64,000 nucleotides of DNA from Bin87 sp965217175 (GCA_965217175.1 OZ244251.1:372001-436000), one strand, 5' to 3'. Shown: positions 1-9,468, counted from the stretch's first letter. Translations and numbers: made by a program. Notes: generated by a model not told the origin, from the letters alone.

Positions 1-513
1 ACCAACGTGCCTGGCCTCTACGCCTGTGGTGAGGTGGCGTGTTCGGCGGTACACGGAGCCAACCGGCTGGCCAGCAACTCGCTACTGGACACGCTGGTGT
101 TTTCCCAACGGCTGGTCGACTCGACGCTAGGCAATGCGCCCGACTACGTGCTGTATGGAAAACCTGGCGATTTCGTGCCCCGGACGCTGGAGGATCGGGC
201 GATGGTTTGCGCCACCGTGCCGGGACGCAGCCGGGAGAATCTGCAAACCCTGATGTGGCGCAACGTGGGCATTACTCGCAACGGAACCCGTCTGCTGCTG
301 TCGGCGCGAATTCTGAACCTTTGGCAGCGCACGATGGGTCCCCCCGAGGGGGCCGCCGATTATGAGTTGCGGAACATGCTGGTAGTGGCCCGCCTGATAG
401 TTGAGGCGGCATTGCAGCGGCGGGAGAGCCGCGGGGCGCATTACCGGGCCGACTTTCCGGAACCTTTGGCCGAGTGGCAGCGGCACATCGTGTTGAGTCT
501 TGCCGGCCGGTGA
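1..513 (+). CDS. nadB: L-aspartate oxidase, C-terminal part (partial at window edge)
   Basis: This is the 3' end of a gene that begins before the window; the frame is open from base 1. The visible 170 residues start with the flavoprotein active-site segment GLYACGEVACSAVHGANRLA, which contains the HGANRLASNSLL signature of NadB/SdhA-type FAD enzymes. They end with ESRGAHYRADFPE, the conserved C-terminal helical motif of L-aspartate oxidase. NadB oxidises L-aspartate to iminoaspartate in the first step of de novo NAD synthesis, in the cytoplasm. The closely related succinate dehydrogenase/fumarate reductase flavoproteins are an alternative, but the short C-terminal domain fits NadB better. The stop at 513 is followed by about 350 bases without a gene. 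Confidence 0.88.
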   Translation, partial: TNVPGLYACGEVACSAVHGANRLASNSLLDTLVFSQRLVDSTLGNAPDYVLYGKPGDFVPRTLEDRAMVCATVPGRSRENLQTLMWRNVGITRNGTRLLLSARILNLWQRTMGPPEGAADYELRNMLVVARLIVEAALQRRESRGAHYRADFPEPLAEWQRHIVLSLAGR

Positions 514-555
514 AGCGAGTTCGTCTTCGCCCCCTGGCCGAGTGGGTGTAGGGTC

Positions 556-700
556 TGTCATCGCGACCCCGTAATCGATGCGGGGGTTGGCCATCTCGAT
601 GAGGCTGAACACACGTAGACGATCCTTCGACAAGCTCAGGACGAACGGCCCGGTGGGGCCGGCCGAGATTGCCACGTCGCTGCGCTCCTCGCGATGACGG
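556..700. repeat. Dispersed repeat R1 (MITE-like, inverted ends)
   Basis: The element begins TGTCATCGCGA and ends TCGCGATGAC, so its ends are inverted repeats. The outer 35-40 bases on each side recur at 16960-17082 in the same orientation, and its right half and an inner segment recur at 6566-6630. The middle contains an inverted copy of a widespread intergenic repeat resembling TCCTGAGCTTGTCGAAGGAT. It carries no open frame that resembles a protein. Confidence 0.7.
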
Positions 701-780
701 AGGCGTTGGCAATAATGACAGGCGGTGGTTGACGAGCCGGATGACCGGTTTGTAGGCTGAAGAAAATCCAAAAACCAAAT

Positions 781-826
781 AGCCGGTGGGACTGACCTGA
801 TGCCGGGTCGGTCGCGCCGGCTTTTT
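781..826 (+). terminator. Rho-independent terminator-like hairpin
   Basis: AGCCGG at 781 pairs with CCGGCT ending at 821, with an inner helix GACTGACC/GGTCGGTC, and is followed by a run of five T. It lies downstream of nadB and just before the prohead protease, so it would separate the two transcription units. Confidence 0.6.
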
Positions 827-870
827 GCGTAGCGCTTCGACCCCTCGCTGCACCGGCTGGGGAGGTCGAA

Positions 871-1602
871 ATGATCAACACGCAATTGGGACGCGACCGG
901 TGGCCGTCGGTGGTGGCGCCTTCGGTGATCGGGCCGGTGGATTCACGGGCGGAGTTGTTGCAGGCGCTGGACGCCTATCGTCGCGGCGTCGCCGGCGCTC
1001 CGGTGGTGTGCAAGGGGTCGCCCGGTATGCCGCGGATTGGAGAGAGCGCCCCGTCAGCGAACGCCGCTGGGAGCCACACCCGGCATTTTCCAGCAGATGG
1101 AATTCCATCGGAGGGCGCTCCGTTAACCGTGGTCGCCTCAACGGACGATGCCGACCGGCACGGCGATACGGTGGCCCTGGACGGCTGGCAACTGGACAAC
1201 TACCGAAGGAATCCGGTGCTGTTGTGGGCGCACGATTACGGTCGGCCTCCCATCGGGCGGGCATCGGACGTGTGGCGCGAGGGCCATGCGCTGGTGGCCC
1301 GCATGGAGTTTGCGCCGACCCGGTTCGCTCAGGAAGTTGAGGGGCTGTACCGGCAGGGGTATCAGCGTGCCGTGTCGGTTGGGTTCAGGCCCGTGCGGTT
1401 CGAGGAACGGCGCGACCTGCGAACCGGCGGTCTGCTGGGCATCAGGTTTCTGGAACAGGAACTGCTGGAGATAAGCGCGGTACCCGTTCCGGCCAACGGG
1501 GCAGCCCTCCTGCAAACCAACGGCTCCGCACACGCTGACCCATCGTCGCCCGCGGCATCGCTGGTGTCGTTGTTGCGAACCTGGCGAGGTGCGGCGTTCT
1601 GA
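871..1602 (+). CDS. HK97-type prohead (maturation) protease
   Basis: The 243-residue product carries the S78 peptidase pattern of phage prohead proteases. There is a VVASTDDADRHGD strand-turn around residue 90, LLWAHDYGRPPIGRA with the probable catalytic histidine near residue 120, RAVSVGFRP with the probable serine near residue 168, and the family-typical end LLEISAVPVPANGAALL near 205. The protease cleaves scaffold and capsid during head assembly. A GGGGAGG ribosome site lies 7 bases before the ATG. The N-terminal 80 residues are unusual and low in similarity to common proteases. The next gene is the major capsid protein, the classic arrangement. Terminase and portal, normally just upstream, are instead about 13 kb downstream. 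Confidence 0.85.
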   Translation: MINTQLGRDRWPSVVAPSVIGPVDSRAELLQALDAYRRGVAGAPVVCKGSPGMPRIGESAPSANAAGSHTRHFPADGIPSEGAPLTVVASTDDADRHGDTVALDGWQLDNYRRNPVLLWAHDYGRPPIGRASDVWREGHALVARMEFAPTRFAQEVEGLYRQGYQRAVSVGFRPVRFEERRDLRTGGLLGIRFLEQELLEISAVPVPANGAALLQTNGSAHADPSSPAASLVSLLRTWRGAAF

Positions 1603-1720
1603 CTGCAAAGACTTCGAGTGCCAGTCCCGGGCGTGCCTGGCAATTGCGTCGCCGGGAACGTCACATACAAAAACACCTGGAAATTATCGCGTTTGAATAA
1701 ACGGAAGGAGCTGATTGGGT

Positions 1721-3058
1721 ATGACCCTATCTACCTGGGAAATGGAAACCATCAAAAACGAAGTGGCCGAGGTGCGCGAGTTTTACCGCCAGCGCCTCGA
1801 CGCCGACCTGCCTCCGCTGCAGGAAGAGATCAGGCGGTTGAGTCAGGCCGTGGGCGAGATCACGGAACGCCGCCGCGAGGCCGAGCGTCAGCAGGTATTG
1901 GCTCAATACATCGGAGGGGCCCGGGGCGGCGAACGGTCGGTGGTTCCCTTCGGCAAGTATCAGGGGATGGACGCACTGGACCTCGCCTGCGTGCGCAGTG
2001 TACTGGCAGCGCAGCAGCGCGAACCGGGCGACGCCGATTCCAGGTCGCTGGAAGCATGGCAGTCCAACCTGAAGGCGGCAATGGACAGCACAACCGCCGG
2101 CCGAGGCGATGAACTGGTGCCCACGGCAGAAGCAGCCACGTTGTGGGCCGACGTCAATCTGGACACACACGTAGCGGCCCTGTTCCCGCGGGTTGACATG
2201 CCCACCAACCCGTTCCAGCTCCCGCTGCAACTGGGGAACGTGTCCTGGTACCCGGGCACCGAAAACACCGCCACTACCGATACGGCTTTGGCCACGGCCC
2301 GGCAGACCCTTACCGCGTACGAGCTGGTGGCCGAAGTGCCCTGGTCGCTGACCCTGGACGAGGATGCGGTGATCGCCATGGCCGGCGAGGTACGCAGCAC
2401 GCTGGTTCGCAACGCGGTGGAAGTGATCGACGACGTGCTGCTCAACGCGGATACGACGGCGGTCAACAACATCAACGCTGACACCGCAACCATCACCGCG
2501 TCAGATGCCGGCAAAGGGCACTGGCTGGTTGGGTTCGACGGCCTGCTGCACCTGCCGCTGGTCGACAACACGGCGCAGGGCAACGACCACGGTGATGCTC
2601 CCGACGCCGATATGTACAACGAGGTGCGCGGATTGCTGGGCAAGTATGGAGTCCGTCCGTCGGAGCTGGCTTACATCGTGGACGTGAGCACCTACATCAA
2701 GTCGCTGGGCGCAGAGGAGTTCCGTACGCTGGACAAGCTGGGGCCACAGGCAACCATCCTGAACGGGCAGTTGGCGCAGGTGGACGGCATACCGGTCATC
2801 GTGTCCGAGCAGATGGCCAAATCGGATGACGACGGCAAGGTTACGTCGGGCGCGACCAATGCCAAAGGCCGGCTGCTGTTGGTCAACCGTTCCCAGTGGC
2901 GGTTGGGGTTCCGGCGGGAGCTGATGATCGAAACCACCCGGGACATTCAGAAGCGCCAGAACATCATGGTGGTCAGTATGCGGCTGGCTTTCATGGAACG
3001 CTCGGGCAACCGGGGAGCCGCCAGCCACACCGCGCTGCAATACAACATCACCGTCTAG
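1721..3058 (+). CDS. HK97-family phage major capsid protein
   Basis: The 445-residue product begins with a charged coiled-coil segment of about 70 residues, like the delta (scaffold) domain of HK97-type capsid proteins. It continues with the HK97 fold: ELVAEVPWSLTLDEDAV near residue 205, a long P-domain helix, and VDGIPVIVSEQMA near 355, which is the conserved capsid strand region. The start ATG at 1721 was preferred over the TTG six bases upstream because GGAAGGAG ends 10 bases before it. It follows the protease, as in siphophages and gene transfer agents. A 90-base gap separates it from the connector gene. Confidence 0.88.
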   Translation: MTLSTWEMETIKNEVAEVREFYRQRLDADLPPLQEEIRRLSQAVGEITERRREAERQQVLAQYIGGARGGERSVVPFGKYQGMDALDLACVRSVLAAQQREPGDADSRSLEAWQSNLKAAMDSTTAGRGDELVPTAEAATLWADVNLDTHVAALFPRVDMPTNPFQLPLQLGNVSWYPGTENTATTDTALATARQTLTAYELVAEVPWSLTLDEDAVIAMAGEVRSTLVRNAVEVIDDVLLNADTTAVNNINADTATITASDAGKGHWLVGFDGLLHLPLVDNTAQGNDHGDAPDADMYNEVRGLLGKYGVRPSELAYIVDVSTYIKSLGAEEFRTLDKLGPQATILNGQLAQVDGIPVIVSEQMAKSDDDGKVTSGATNAKGRLLLVNRSQWRLGFRRELMIETTRDIQKRQNIMVVSMRLAFMERSGNRGAASHTALQYNITV

Positions 3059-3150
3059 CGGCGGTGCGACGCCCTGAATTCAAAGCCGTTACCGGCGGGC
3101 CTGACTGAAGCAATCGATGGGTACAAGACAAAGCAATCTGGAGGAATTGG

Positions 3151-4023
3151 ATGGCAAACGCATACGCAGACCTGGCAACGCTCAAGTCGGCGTCGCTGCT
3201 GAACGTCTCGGTGGATGACCACGACGGCCGGCTGCTGGGTCTGCTGGGGAGCGCCTCGCGGTGGATCGATGGCTACTGCGACCGGCATTTCGCGCCGCGA
3301 CACGGTCGGCTCACATTCGATGGATCCGGAGGGGACTCGCTGGCGGTACCCGACCTGATCGAGGTCAGTTCCATCAGCGTCGGTTTGGGTTCGGGTCGTC
3401 GGAGCGAGTGGTCGGCGGATGACTGGACGCTGTACCCGCTGAATGCGGAACCGGATGCGCCGTGGGGCCGGCCATACACGCGAATCAGGTTGGCCGCCGG
3501 TTCGACGCGGCGGTTCGTGGGAGGTCACGGAGCCGTGATCGTCGATGGCGTTTGGGGTTACAACAGGCGCCTGGTCGACAGCGGATGGCTGGTGGCCGAC
3601 ATGGCTCCGGTGGGATCGGGGGACACCAGCATTGCCGTGGCTGCTGGCAACGGAGTGACGCCGTTGCCAGTTTCAGCCGGACACACCATCCGGATTGACG
3701 ACGAACAGCTCAATGTAACCAGCGTGGACCGCACCGGCGGGGTCGCCACGCTGGTAGCCACCGCCACGCTGGTAGTGGAAAGGGGGGTCAACGGCACGTT
3801 GGCAGCAGCTCATGCCAGCGGACAGGCCGCGTCGCTGTTTCGCTATCCCGACGCCGTGGCCGAGGCGTGTTTGCTGCTGGCTTCCAGCTGGTGGCGGCAA
3901 AGGGATGCTGCGCCGTTTTCGGCGGCGGTGGAACACCAGACCAGCGAGTCTGCCGGAGTAGACCGCGCGGTGCGAAGGTTGCTGGAGCCGTTCCTGCGTC
4001 GCACGGCGGCCCTGGGGGTTTAG
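3151..4023 (+). CDS. Phage head-tail connector-like protein
   Basis: The 290-residue product starts with YADLATLKSASLLN, then an alpha-helical stretch (LLGLLGSASRWIDGYCDR) typical of the gp6/gp15-like DNA-packaging connector family, which forms the ring between portal and tail. The C-terminal 60 residues (DAVAEACLLLASSWWRQRDAAPFS) are also connector-like. An internal segment of about 110 residues, rich in Thr, Val and Gly, looks like an inserted beta-domain, making the protein longer than simple connectors. A GGAGG site precedes the ATG, and the gene sits directly after the capsid gene. The connector assignment rests on helix pattern and position, not on a diagnostic motif. Confidence 0.6.
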   Translation: MANAYADLATLKSASLLNVSVDDHDGRLLGLLGSASRWIDGYCDRHFAPRHGRLTFDGSGGDSLAVPDLIEVSSISVGLGSGRRSEWSADDWTLYPLNAEPDAPWGRPYTRIRLAAGSTRRFVGGHGAVIVDGVWGYNRRLVDSGWLVADMAPVGSGDTSIAVAAGNGVTPLPVSAGHTIRIDDEQLNVTSVDRTGGVATLVATATLVVERGVNGTLAAAHASGQAASLFRYPDAVAEACLLLASSWWRQRDAAPFSAAVEHQTSESAGVDRAVRRLLEPFLRRTAALGV

Positions 4024-4025
4024 GT

Positions 4026-4451
4026 ATGCCGAGGATAGCCGCCGCCAGCCGCAGTTACCTGGCGGTCGCGGATGCCGCCGGGGTGATGCGCGACCTGTCG
4101 CCCTGGTTGGAGAGCGTCAGTCCGCTGGGGAAGGTGGTGGGTTGGCTGGACGCCACCGGATTGAACGATGTGGCGAGCAGGACGATGTCGGCGACGGAAA
4201 CAGCCCAGGAATTTGCGGTATCGGGCCGGTGGGACGATGCGCCCGAATCCAGCCCCGACGCCGTCCTGTCGTCCATCGTGAGCCGGCCGGTGGCGGTGCA
4301 ATACGGGCCGACCGGAAACGCTCCGGGTCAACGCCGGGTGGCCGGAAGGTTCGTCTGCCTGTCGTACCAAATCTCCAGCCGGTCGGGTCATCCGGTGCGA
4401 TTCGAGGCGCGGTTCCGGCAGGATGGCCCGGTTGCTTTGGAGGTGTGGTAA
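4026..4451 (+). CDS. Small phage structural protein, tail or head completion type
   Basis: The 141-residue product starts two bases after the connector stop and ends immediately before the next ATG, so the three genes are probably translationally coupled. It has a compact beta-rich pattern (YLAVADAAGVMRDLSPWLES, then paired strands near 55-75 and 115-140) compatible with head-closure or tail-tube proteins, but no recognisable motif. Position in the head module is the main evidence for a structural role. Confidence 0.5.
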   Translation: MPRIAAASRSYLAVADAAGVMRDLSPWLESVSPLGKVVGWLDATGLNDVASRTMSATETAQEFAVSGRWDDAPESSPDAVLSSIVSRPVAVQYGPTGNAPGQRRVAGRFVCLSYQISSRSGHPVRFEARFRQDGPVALEVW

Positions 4452-6467
4452 ATGGTGAGTATCACAGAGGCTCCGGCCCTGCCGGCGCTGCGCTGGCAGG
4501 TTCTGGTGGACTGGTTCGGGGACGGATTGTGGAACGCTCAAAACGTGGACGCTTCCGACGACTTGGCCGGCGTTCGCTGGCGCTGGGGTCGCGTCGGGCT
4601 GCCCGTTCCCGAGTTTGTCGGGCCGGCCACGCTGGAGCTGACGCTGAAGAACCCGCAGCATCGCTACACGCCGGGCAGCCTGACTTCACCGCTGGCTGGC
4701 CACGTTGCCCCGGGGCGCGAGGTTTGGCTGCGGGCCGCGTCGTTGTATGATGATTTCGAGACCGATGCCGGCTCTTCCGAGGAATTGGACGATCGTGCAA
4801 CTACTCACGGAGCCGTGCAGTGGGAAGTGCTGACAACTCCGGGCAACGGGTTTGATGCGTCCGGCGGCGAGGTTAGAGGACGGGTCGGGCGCGGCGTGCC
4901 GTCGGCGGCCCTGGCGGTTGTGGAAACCGGGGATCCCCTGGCGACGCTCATCGTCCGCTACCGGCGGGTGAGTGACGGGCTGGGTGGATTTGGATTGCGA
5001 TGCGCGTCGCTAACCGATTTTCTGCGGCTGCGCTTCACCGATGCTATGACCCTTCTGGAGCGGGTTTCCGGAGCATCGGTAACGGTGCTGGCGACTGGCG
5101 ACGCGCTGGCCGGATCGGTTTGGTATGAGCTGGAAATCGTGTCTAAAGGTGGTGGCGTGGCAGTGTACGCCACCAACCTGGAGTCGGCGGGCGTGGTGCG
5201 CGGCGAGGTTCTGTCGTCGAGCGACGTCGGTGATGCGCCGCAATTGGGGCGGCACGGCATTTGGCACGGTTTCCGAAATTCGGTTGATCGATGGGGACCG
5301 TTCCACGTTGGCCGCAGTCTCTTCAACGGCAGCATCACCGCAATCGAGCCGGATGACGCAGCGGGAGTATGCCGCGTGTCGGCGGTGGATTCATCGGCGC
5401 GGCTGGACGGGGTGCGCCTGTTCCGTCAACTGGCCGGTGGATTGATGCGCTCGGGCGCCGTCGCCCGCGCCATACTGGACTGGGCAGGCCTGGAGTCCGG
5501 CGACATCGGCGCTAACGCCGGCAGGGTGTTGCTGACCGGTGGGCCGCGTCCGGTGTGGAACGTTTCGGCGGGCCGGGCCCTGCGGCAACTGCAGCGGGAG
5601 GAGCACGGGTTGGTCTACGTCGACGGCCTGGGCCGTATGCGGCTGGAAGCTGCGGACGTGCGCGCGGCCATACGCAGCAGTGATGCCCCGACTGACCTCG
5701 CCCGCACCTCGGTGGGCGGCACCGCCGGCGGAAGCACGGCGTACGCCTCGGGAATGATCTGGGACAGTGGAGCCGCCGCCGTCGAAACGGAGGTTACCTT
5801 TCGTTATTTCCGACCCGTGGACAATGGCCGCCAGCAGGTTTGGACTTTGCCAGAGCCGCTGACCCTGGAGCCGCAATCCGGCGAGACGCTGCTGGCCACG
5901 ACCGACGACTACGACGCCATCACGGGTGTGGAAACTCCCGTCGGGGCGACAGATTTTGAGGCGACGGCCAACGCCGACGGGACCGGGGATGATGTTACCG
6001 ACTCCTTGGCGGTTGAACTGGTGGCCGAAGCCGATTCTGCCGTGGCCGGTCGGGGAGTCGCGTTGCGGATTCGTAACGACTCAACGAGCCTTGCGTATCT
6101 GCAGCGTCTGGAAGTTTACGCGGGCCATTGCTGGCGGGCTTCCGCAGGGGTTGCCTACCGGGCCGATGTACCGGGGGATTCCCCGATCAGCCGGATGGTG
6201 GAGTGTTGGTTCACTGACAACTACGCCGCGGCCAAGGAAACGGCGGAAGTGCGGCTGAATGATCGATCCGTCGCCCGACCGCAGCTGGAGATCGAGTTGC
6301 CGTTGGTCAGTTGGGCCAATCTGCGCGCAGTGGTGGAGGCCAGATTGTCCGACGTGGTTACGGTGCGGGCGGCAACGCAAGGCATCAGCGGGGCGTGGCT
6401 GCTGGAAGGTACCGAGATAAATGCAGCGGTGGGTTCGCTCCCGGCGGCCCGGTGGTGGCTGGCGTAG
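4452..6467 (+). CDS. Large tail-associated protein, modular
   Basis: This 671-residue product has an N-terminal segment resembling the tail-fibre or baseplate hub opening seen in siphophages (RWQVLVDWFGDG near 14, then TLELTLKNPQHRYTPG near 62). A central jelly-roll or LamG-like part follows (YDDFETDAG near 99, with repeated beta-strands to about 290). The C-terminal half is rich in beta structure and ends in a short hydrophobic tail. It is the last gene of this head/tail block. No tape-measure, tail-tube or lysis genes follow, so the block is incomplete for a phage. I do not recognise a specific family. Confidence 0.5.
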   Translation: MVSITEAPALPALRWQVLVDWFGDGLWNAQNVDASDDLAGVRWRWGRVGLPVPEFVGPATLELTLKNPQHRYTPGSLTSPLAGHVAPGREVWLRAASLYDDFETDAGSSEELDDRATTHGAVQWEVLTTPGNGFDASGGEVRGRVGRGVPSAALAVVETGDPLATLIVRYRRVSDGLGGFGLRCASLTDFLRLRFTDAMTLLERVSGASVTVLATGDALAGSVWYELEIVSKGGGVAVYATNLESAGVVRGEVLSSSDVGDAPQLGRHGIWHGFRNSVDRWGPFHVGRSLFNGSITAIEPDDAAGVCRVSAVDSSARLDGVRLFRQLAGGLMRSGAVARAILDWAGLESGDIGANAGRVLLTGGPRPVWNVSAGRALRQLQREEHGLVYVDGLGRMRLEAADVRAAIRSSDAPTDLARTSVGGTAGGSTAYASGMIWDSGAAAVETEVTFRYFRPVDNGRQQVWTLPEPLTLEPQSGETLLATTDDYDAITGVETPVGATDFEATANADGTGDDVTDSLAVELVAEADSAVAGRGVALRIRNDSTSLAYLQRLEVYAGHCWRASAGVAYRADVPGDSPISRMVECWFTDNYAAAKETAEVRLNDRSVARPQLEIELPLVSWANLRAVVEARLSDVVTVRAATQGISGAWLLEGTEINAAVGSLPAARWWLA

Positions 6468-6565
6468 GTGTAGGCGCAGGTGTTCCCCGCCAACCAACGG
6501 GCCGCGTCGGGATTAACGTCGTTACGACCAGAGTGTTTAGAATGGGCATCCCGATAGATTTCCCC

Positions 6566-6630
6566 GTTCATCCTGAGCCTGTGGAAGGATCATCTGCTCC
6601 GGGGTTGCCACGTCGCTGTGGTATCATCGG
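6566..6630. repeat. Dispersed repeat, partial copy (R2)
   Basis: This stretch contains TTCATCCTGAGCCTGTGGAA, followed by a segment ending TTGCCACGTCGCTGTGGTAT. Both parts match pieces of the repeats at 556-700 and 16960-17082. It lies between the last tail gene and the FAD dehydrogenase. Confidence 0.6.
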
Positions 6631-6667
6631 ATACGCAAAATTGCCTGCTGGCCGTTGAGGTGCCGCA

Positions 6668-8173
6668 TTGCCTGCTAATGACAATATCTATGACGTAATC
6701 GTGGTGGGAGCCGGAAACGCCGCTCTGTCTGCCGCCATCGCCGCCCGCGAGCAAACCGAGTCGGTTTTGGTCGTGGAAAAAGCGCCGGAGTATTTCCGGG
6801 GTGGGAACACCTACTTCACTGGCGGAATCATCCGCTTTGCCTATAACGGCCTGGACGACATCAAGGGGCTGATACCCGACATGTCGGAGACCGAGGCCAA
6901 CTCCGTTGAGGTGGGGCAGTACACGGCCAACCAGTTTTACGACGACATGATGCGGGTTACCCACGGTCTGTCTGACCCGGAGCTGGCTGAGATTCTGGTG
7001 AGCCAATCGTATCCGACCATGAAATGGCTCCAGGAGCATGGCGTCCGCTTCGTGTTGTCCTTCGGACGACAGGCGTTCCGCGACGGCGACAAGTTCCGGT
7101 TCTGGGGCGGGTTGGTGGTCGAGGCGGTCGGGGCCGGCAAGGGGTTGTCTGATCAGCAGTTCGACGTGTGCCAGGCGTTGGGCGTTGAAGTCCGTTATTC
7201 CACCGAGGGCATTTCGCTAATCCAGGACCAGCGTGGAAATGTGGCTGGCCTTCGTGTCAAGGGACCGGAAGGTTTCGAGGATCTGGCGGCTCGCACGGTG
7301 GTGCTGGCGGCCGGAGGTTTCGAGGCCAATGCCGAGATGCGCTGCCGGTATCTTGGTCCCGGCTGGGAAACCGTCAAGGTACGCGGGATCCCGTACAATA
7401 CCGGCGATGGCATCCGCATGGCGCTGGACGTAGGCGCGCAATCTTTCGGTCACTGGTCATCATGCCACGCCGTGGCCTGGGACATGAATGCTCCCACATT
7501 CGGCGACCGCACGGTAACCGAACTGTTCCAAAAGCACTCGTACCCCTTCGGCGTGATGGTTAACATCGACGGCGATCGCTTCCTGGACGAGGGCGCCGAC
7601 TTTCGCAACTACACCTACGTAACCTACGGACGGGAGCTGATGAATCAGCCCCAGGGTCTGGCATTCCAGATTTTCGACGAGAAGGTGAAGCACCTGCTGC
7701 GCGACGAATACTGGATTCCCCAGGCAACCACCGCCGAGGCCGATACCATCGAGGAACTGGCGCGGCTGCTGGACATTGATCCGGTGGGCCTGGTACGCAC
7801 GGTGGAGGAGTACAACGCCTCGGTTCGCACCGACATTCCATACAACGCCACCGTGAAGGACGGACGCTGCACGGAGGGCCTGGAGGTCAACAAAACCAAC
7901 TGGGCCGAAACGCTGGATACCCCGCCGTATCGCGGCTGGGCGGTAACCACGGGCATTACGTTTACCTTCGGCGGCGTCAAGGTGAACAACCGGGGACAGG
8001 TGGTGAACAATGCGCAGGAACCGATCCCGGGACTCTACGCGGCCGGTGAAATGGTGGGCGGGCTGTTTTACCACAACTACCCGGGCGGCAGTGGTTTGAG
8101 CGCCGGTATGGTGTTCGGACGGTTGGCCGGCAACAACGCCGGCGCGGATGCCCTGGTGGCCGGCGATATTTAG
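6668..8173 (+). CDS. FAD-dependent dehydrogenase, tricarballylate dehydrogenase/fumarate reductase flavoprotein family
   Basis: The 501-residue product opens with the dinucleotide-binding fold VIVVGAGNAALSAAIAA (GxGxxA) followed by VVEKAPEYFRGGNTYFTGG. It continues with the family catalytic region near 280-330 (FLDEGADFRNYTYVTYG) and closes with GLYAAGEMVGGLFYHNYPGG, the FAD-binding C-terminal motif of fumarate reductase-like flavoproteins. It resembles TcuA-type tricarballylate dehydrogenases most closely, but the substrate cannot be read from sequence. The only in-frame start near the fold is a TTG at 6668. No TcuB-like partner is adjacent. The gene stands alone between the repeat at 6566 and small genes at 8251. 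Confidence 0.75.
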   Translation: MPANDNIYDVIVVGAGNAALSAAIAAREQTESVLVVEKAPEYFRGGNTYFTGGIIRFAYNGLDDIKGLIPDMSETEANSVEVGQYTANQFYDDMMRVTHGLSDPELAEILVSQSYPTMKWLQEHGVRFVLSFGRQAFRDGDKFRFWGGLVVEAVGAGKGLSDQQFDVCQALGVEVRYSTEGISLIQDQRGNVAGLRVKGPEGFEDLAARTVVLAAGGFEANAEMRCRYLGPGWETVKVRGIPYNTGDGIRMALDVGAQSFGHWSSCHAVAWDMNAPTFGDRTVTELFQKHSYPFGVMVNIDGDRFLDEGADFRNYTYVTYGRELMNQPQGLAFQIFDEKVKHLLRDEYWIPQATTAEADTIEELARLLDIDPVGLVRTVEEYNASVRTDIPYNATVKDGRCTEGLEVNKTNWAETLDTPPYRGWAVTTGITFTFGGVKVNNRGQVVNNAQEPIPGLYAAGEMVGGLFYHNYPGGSGLSAGMVFGRLAGNNAGADALVAGDI

Positions 8174-8250
8174 GCAGGCCGGGACGGGTTGCCGGTGCGA
8201 CGTATGCGTTGCTCCGGCGTTCAACTACGTGACAACGTAGGGCATTACAT

Positions 8251-8490
8251 ATGAAAAACTCGCCAGCGCGGACTGAGACATGCTTCTACTGCGACCGTGC
8301 CTTGGACGACAGGTATGATTATTCGTGCGTCGGTTGCGACCGGCAAGCCTGCGACAACTGCTGCCAGGCTTGCCAAGAGGATGATTGCGATTGCACAACC
8401 TGCGATAGATGCGTTGACCGGCATTTGCGCGTTTATCACCAGGAGATATCTGTGAGTTCGTTGCCGTTGGATGTTCCGGTTTACGGTTAG
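8251..8490 (+). CDS. Small cysteine-rich zinc-binding protein
   Basis: The 79-residue product has at least five CxxC-like pairs (CFYCDRAL, CVGCDRQACDNCCQACQ, CDCTTCDRCVDRHL), a RING- or treble-clef-like arrangement that would bind one or two zinc ions. No family is recognised. It may be a DNA- or protein-interaction module. Confidence 0.55.
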   Translation: MKNSPARTETCFYCDRALDDRYDYSCVGCDRQACDNCCQACQEDDCDCTTCDRCVDRHLRVYHQEISVSSLPLDVPVYG

Positions 8491-8533
8491 ACGCGTGAGC
8501 GCGCTGCGTGCGAGATGTAACGGGTGACTTCCG

Positions 8534-8797
8534 ATGACTGACGATGCCGCTGCGCGTGCCATAGCACAGGAAGGCTTGCGGCACATTGAGGATGCCATCC
8601 TGTCGCTGCTGGAGTCTAACCCGGACGGTCTGCGCAACTTCCAAATTGCCGACTTGCTCGGCCTGCGGTCGTCCTTTCGCGACGGCCAAGGAAACTATCT
8701 AACCTACTCTGTGCTGGGCGGGCTGATGGCGCGCGGGGAAGTCGTGCATGATAGAGATTCCAAGATTTTCGCCAAAGTAGTAAAGCCTGATGTGTGA
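8534..8797 (+). CDS. Winged-helix-type small protein
   Basis: The 87-residue product contains IEDAILSLLESNPDGLRNFQIADLLGL as a helix-turn-helix and LTYSVLGGLMARGEVVHDRD as a helix plus wing, as in small winged-helix proteins found next to restriction or repair genes. It runs into the GTG of the following degraded gene by four bases. DNA binding is inferred from this pattern only. Confidence 0.55.
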   Translation: MTDDAAARAIAQEGLRHIEDAILSLLESNPDGLRNFQIADLLGLRSSFRDGQGNYLTYSVLGGLMARGEVVHDRDSKIFAKVVKPDV

Positions 8798-9135
8798 AGC
8801 GATACCGGAGGCAAGTCAGGCATTTAGTCCGTGTAGCTGCCGCCACCTTGATGCCGGCGGATTTGTTTACTTCCGAATGGACATCCGCGAAAGGAGATCT
8901 TGAGGACAAAATACGAGCCGTTGCAGATAGGTTCGGCGTAAGCCGCCAGGCAGCTGGGGTGAGGGCCAAATCCGACGCGATTGGCTTTATCTCATCTGAT
9001 CAGTACTCCAGTATGTTCGGGTATCTAACCAATGAGTACAATGAATTTCGCGATAGTCGGGCTCGTAGCTCAGGCGGGGGTGGTATACCCGTTCCAGTAC
9101 GGGTGCTGAAGGATTATTGTTCGCGTTACGTATAG
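8794..9135 (+). pseudogene. C-terminal fragment of an ImmA/IrrE (COG2856)-type antitoxin gene
   Basis: The segment LEDKIRAVADRFGVSRQAAGVRAKSDAIGFI resembles the C-terminal end of XRE-COG2856 proteins, which pair with DUF4411 toxins. The HExxH metalloprotease part is absent, so this is a remnant. A DUF4411-like fragment follows at 9239, which supports the reading. Confidence 0.5.
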
Positions 9136-9238
9136 TTGGTTTGCGATGCCCACGCTGAGGAGCAGCTGAGCCTTCTGGATACCGCCGACGCCTTGAGCGT
9201 GCGTATGGGGATGTTAGCGCGATCAAGAGGCGGTTGCG

Positions 9239-9439
9239 TTGAGCGGCGAGATATACTTTGCCGACCCGTGGGTCATTGCTTACGCCTACGCTTACGAGGG
9301 CGTTGTGCTAAGTGAGGAGAAATCGCGTGTGGGTGGCCGAGGGGATGCGAAAACCCCAGATGTCTGTGAACAGCTGGGGGTCCGTCATTTAAATCTGCTT
9401 GAATTATTCAGGGCTAAGGGTTTTACCGACCAGCTTTGA
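9239..9439 (+). pseudogene. DUF4411 (PIN-like toxin) C-terminal fragment
   Basis: WVIAYAYAYEGVVLSEEKSR near the start, followed by KTPDVCEQLGVRHLNLLELFRAKGF, matches the C-terminal half of DUF4411 proteins, PIN-fold RNases paired with COG2856 antitoxins. The N-terminal half with the first catalytic aspartates is missing, and the open frame begins at an internal codon. Together with the upstream fragment it marks a decayed toxin-antitoxin locus. Confidence 0.55.
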
Positions 9440-9468
9440 TAAAGGATTGACGGTGACACGTTGCATAT

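Noticed and set aside
127..885. 252-residue leftward frame over the nadB end and repeat R1
   Set aside because: It covers a known gene on the other strand and a non-coding repeat, with low-complexity translation.
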